From positions 186,001 through 250,000 of the forward strand of contig NZ_CP136651.1 in assembly GCF_036784765.1 (NCBI RefSeq): DNA of 64,000 bases. The letters run 5' to 3'. The notes under the pieces are model-generated. The model saw nothing but the letters and a program-made list of their open reading frames with translations, was not told the DNA's origin and did no database searches. The translations under genes were made by a program, and so were the position numbers. Positions 63,592 through 64,000 of this stretch are shown here, one piece after another. Position 1 is the first letter of the stretch. The number at the start of each line of letters is the position of its first letter. The DNA comes from Novosphingobium sp. ZN18A2 (GTDB taxonomy: Bacteria; Pseudomonadota; Alphaproteobacteria; Sphingomonadales; Sphingomonadaceae).

Positions 63592-64000
63592 TCAGCCCAG
63601 CACTTTCCCCATGCGGGTGAGCGGCACGGCCACGCCGCCGCGCACGTCTTCCACGTCTTCGATCGGGTTATAGCCCGCCGCGCGGTACAGCGGGGCGCCG
63701 GCGCGTGTCGCCATCAGTTCGACCCGCAAAAAGCCCTCTGCCCGCGCCGCCGCTTCGCAATGCGCAAGGATCGCGCGCCCGACCCCGCGCCGCGCGAAGG
63801 GGGGCGCTGTGTACATCGCCCGCACGCGCGCTGCTTCGGTCGCGGGATCGAGCAGGCGCGGCTCTCTGAGGTCGAGCGTATGGTCCCCGCCATAAAGCGT
63901 GGCGCGGCGGCTCCACCCGCCGCATCCCGCCACTGCTCCGTCCGCGCCTTTCGCCACGAAATAGGTGCCGTCGAGGACAAGCTGGCGATCCAGCCCCATC
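63592..64000 (-). CDS. GNAT-family N-acetyltransferase, C-terminal part
   Basis: The gene runs into the right edge, so the N-terminal about 30-40 residues are probably missing; an in-window ATG at 63999 is unlikely to be the true start. The visible 135 aa hold the acetyl-CoA motif ARRGVGRAILAHCEAAAR (Q/RxxGxG/A) and the C-terminal RVELMATRAGAPLYRAAGY typical of GNAT enzymes. The substrate is unknown. It is convergent with the Fur-family gene, with stops 3 bp apart. Confidence 0.88.
   Translation of the reverse strand, partial: MGLDRQLVLDGTYFVAKGADGAVAGCGGWSRRATLYGGDHTLDLREPRLLDPATEAARVRAMYTAPPFARRGVGRAILAHCEAAARAEGFLRVELMATRAGAPLYRAAGYNPIEDVEDVRGGVAVPLTRMGKVLG

Noticed and set aside
1-64000. 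tRNA, rRNA genes, CRISPR arrays, insertion sequences
   Set aside because: Scanning by eye found no tRNA-like cloverleaf motifs, regularly spaced repeats or transposase-like proteins; a covariance-model scan would be needed to exclude a tRNA fully.

Overview
The window is 64 kb of ordinary, gene-dense chromosome from a GC-rich (roughly 65%) alphaproteobacterium. Several features point to Sphingomonadales (Novosphingobium/Erythrobacter/Sphingopyxis-like): a CtrA cell-cycle regulator, PopZ (DUF2497) directly after a pcm-like gene and tolC, a DUF4167 protein after prfA-prmC, lnt next to metK, and intergenic REP-type palindromes. I saw no rRNA, tRNA, CRISPR array, insertion sequence or prophage. 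About 57 protein genes can be supported, including one cut by each window edge.

Layout. 0-5.5 kb: a tightly overlapping suf operon on the minus strand (Rrf2 regulator, sufB, a DUF559 gene, sufC, sufD, sufS, sufT-like) with a 25-bp dyad upstream. 5.5-15.1 kb: AraC regulator, a candidate small RNA, gamma-glutamyltransferase, long-chain acyl-CoA ligase, an unknown gene behind a CtrA-like box, trmB, a GT39-type membrane glycosyltransferase and an MscS channel. 15.1-17 kb: ctrA with apparent autoregulatory sites, and a CcmI/NrfG-like TPR protein. 17.2-23.6 kb: the most unusual locus, described below. 23.6-34.8 kb: rpoN, lptB, a small membrane protein, pmbA/tldE, a BON-MscS channel, inorganic pyrophosphatase, an M61 peptidase, hisS and prfA. 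34.8-43 kb: prmC, DUF4167, lnt, metK, a GH24 lysozyme-like gene, and an acyl-CoA dehydrogenase/phosphotransferase pair. 43-54.6 kb: a beta-lactamase-fold protein, a low-complexity lipoprotein, polA, a ClpP-fold periplasmic protein, yifB/comM, an orphan PemK toxin in an AT-rich patch, a LytTR two-component pair and class I fumarase. 54.7-64 kb: pcm-like, tolC, popZ, an S9 peptidase, a [2Fe-2S] ferredoxin, a CBS protein, an ErpA-type carrier, xthA, msrA, a Fur-family regulator and the edge of a GNAT gene.

Main discovery candidate (17216-23571). Four co-directional genes appear to build a transmembrane electron conduit with signalling domains built in. The first is an 860-residue protein joining an FAD/NAD(P) oxidoreductase, two cyclic-nucleotide-binding domains and a four-cluster HybA/NrfC-like ferredoxin. 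The second is a five-helix, cytochrome b-like membrane protein. The third has a cytoplasmic FHA domain, one membrane helix and a decahaem cytochrome c. The fourth is a CpdA-like cyclic nucleotide phosphodiesterase. A divergent TPR gene resembles cytochrome c maturation factors. I infer cyclic-nucleotide-gated and possibly phosphorylation-responsive electron export from NAD(P)H to the periplasm. I do not recognise this arrangement as a described system.

Regulation visible in the sequence: CtrA-type boxes before ctrA and before an unknown gene; dyads before the suf operon, metK, the acyl-CoA dehydrogenase operon and the glycosyltransferase; and several terminator hairpins.
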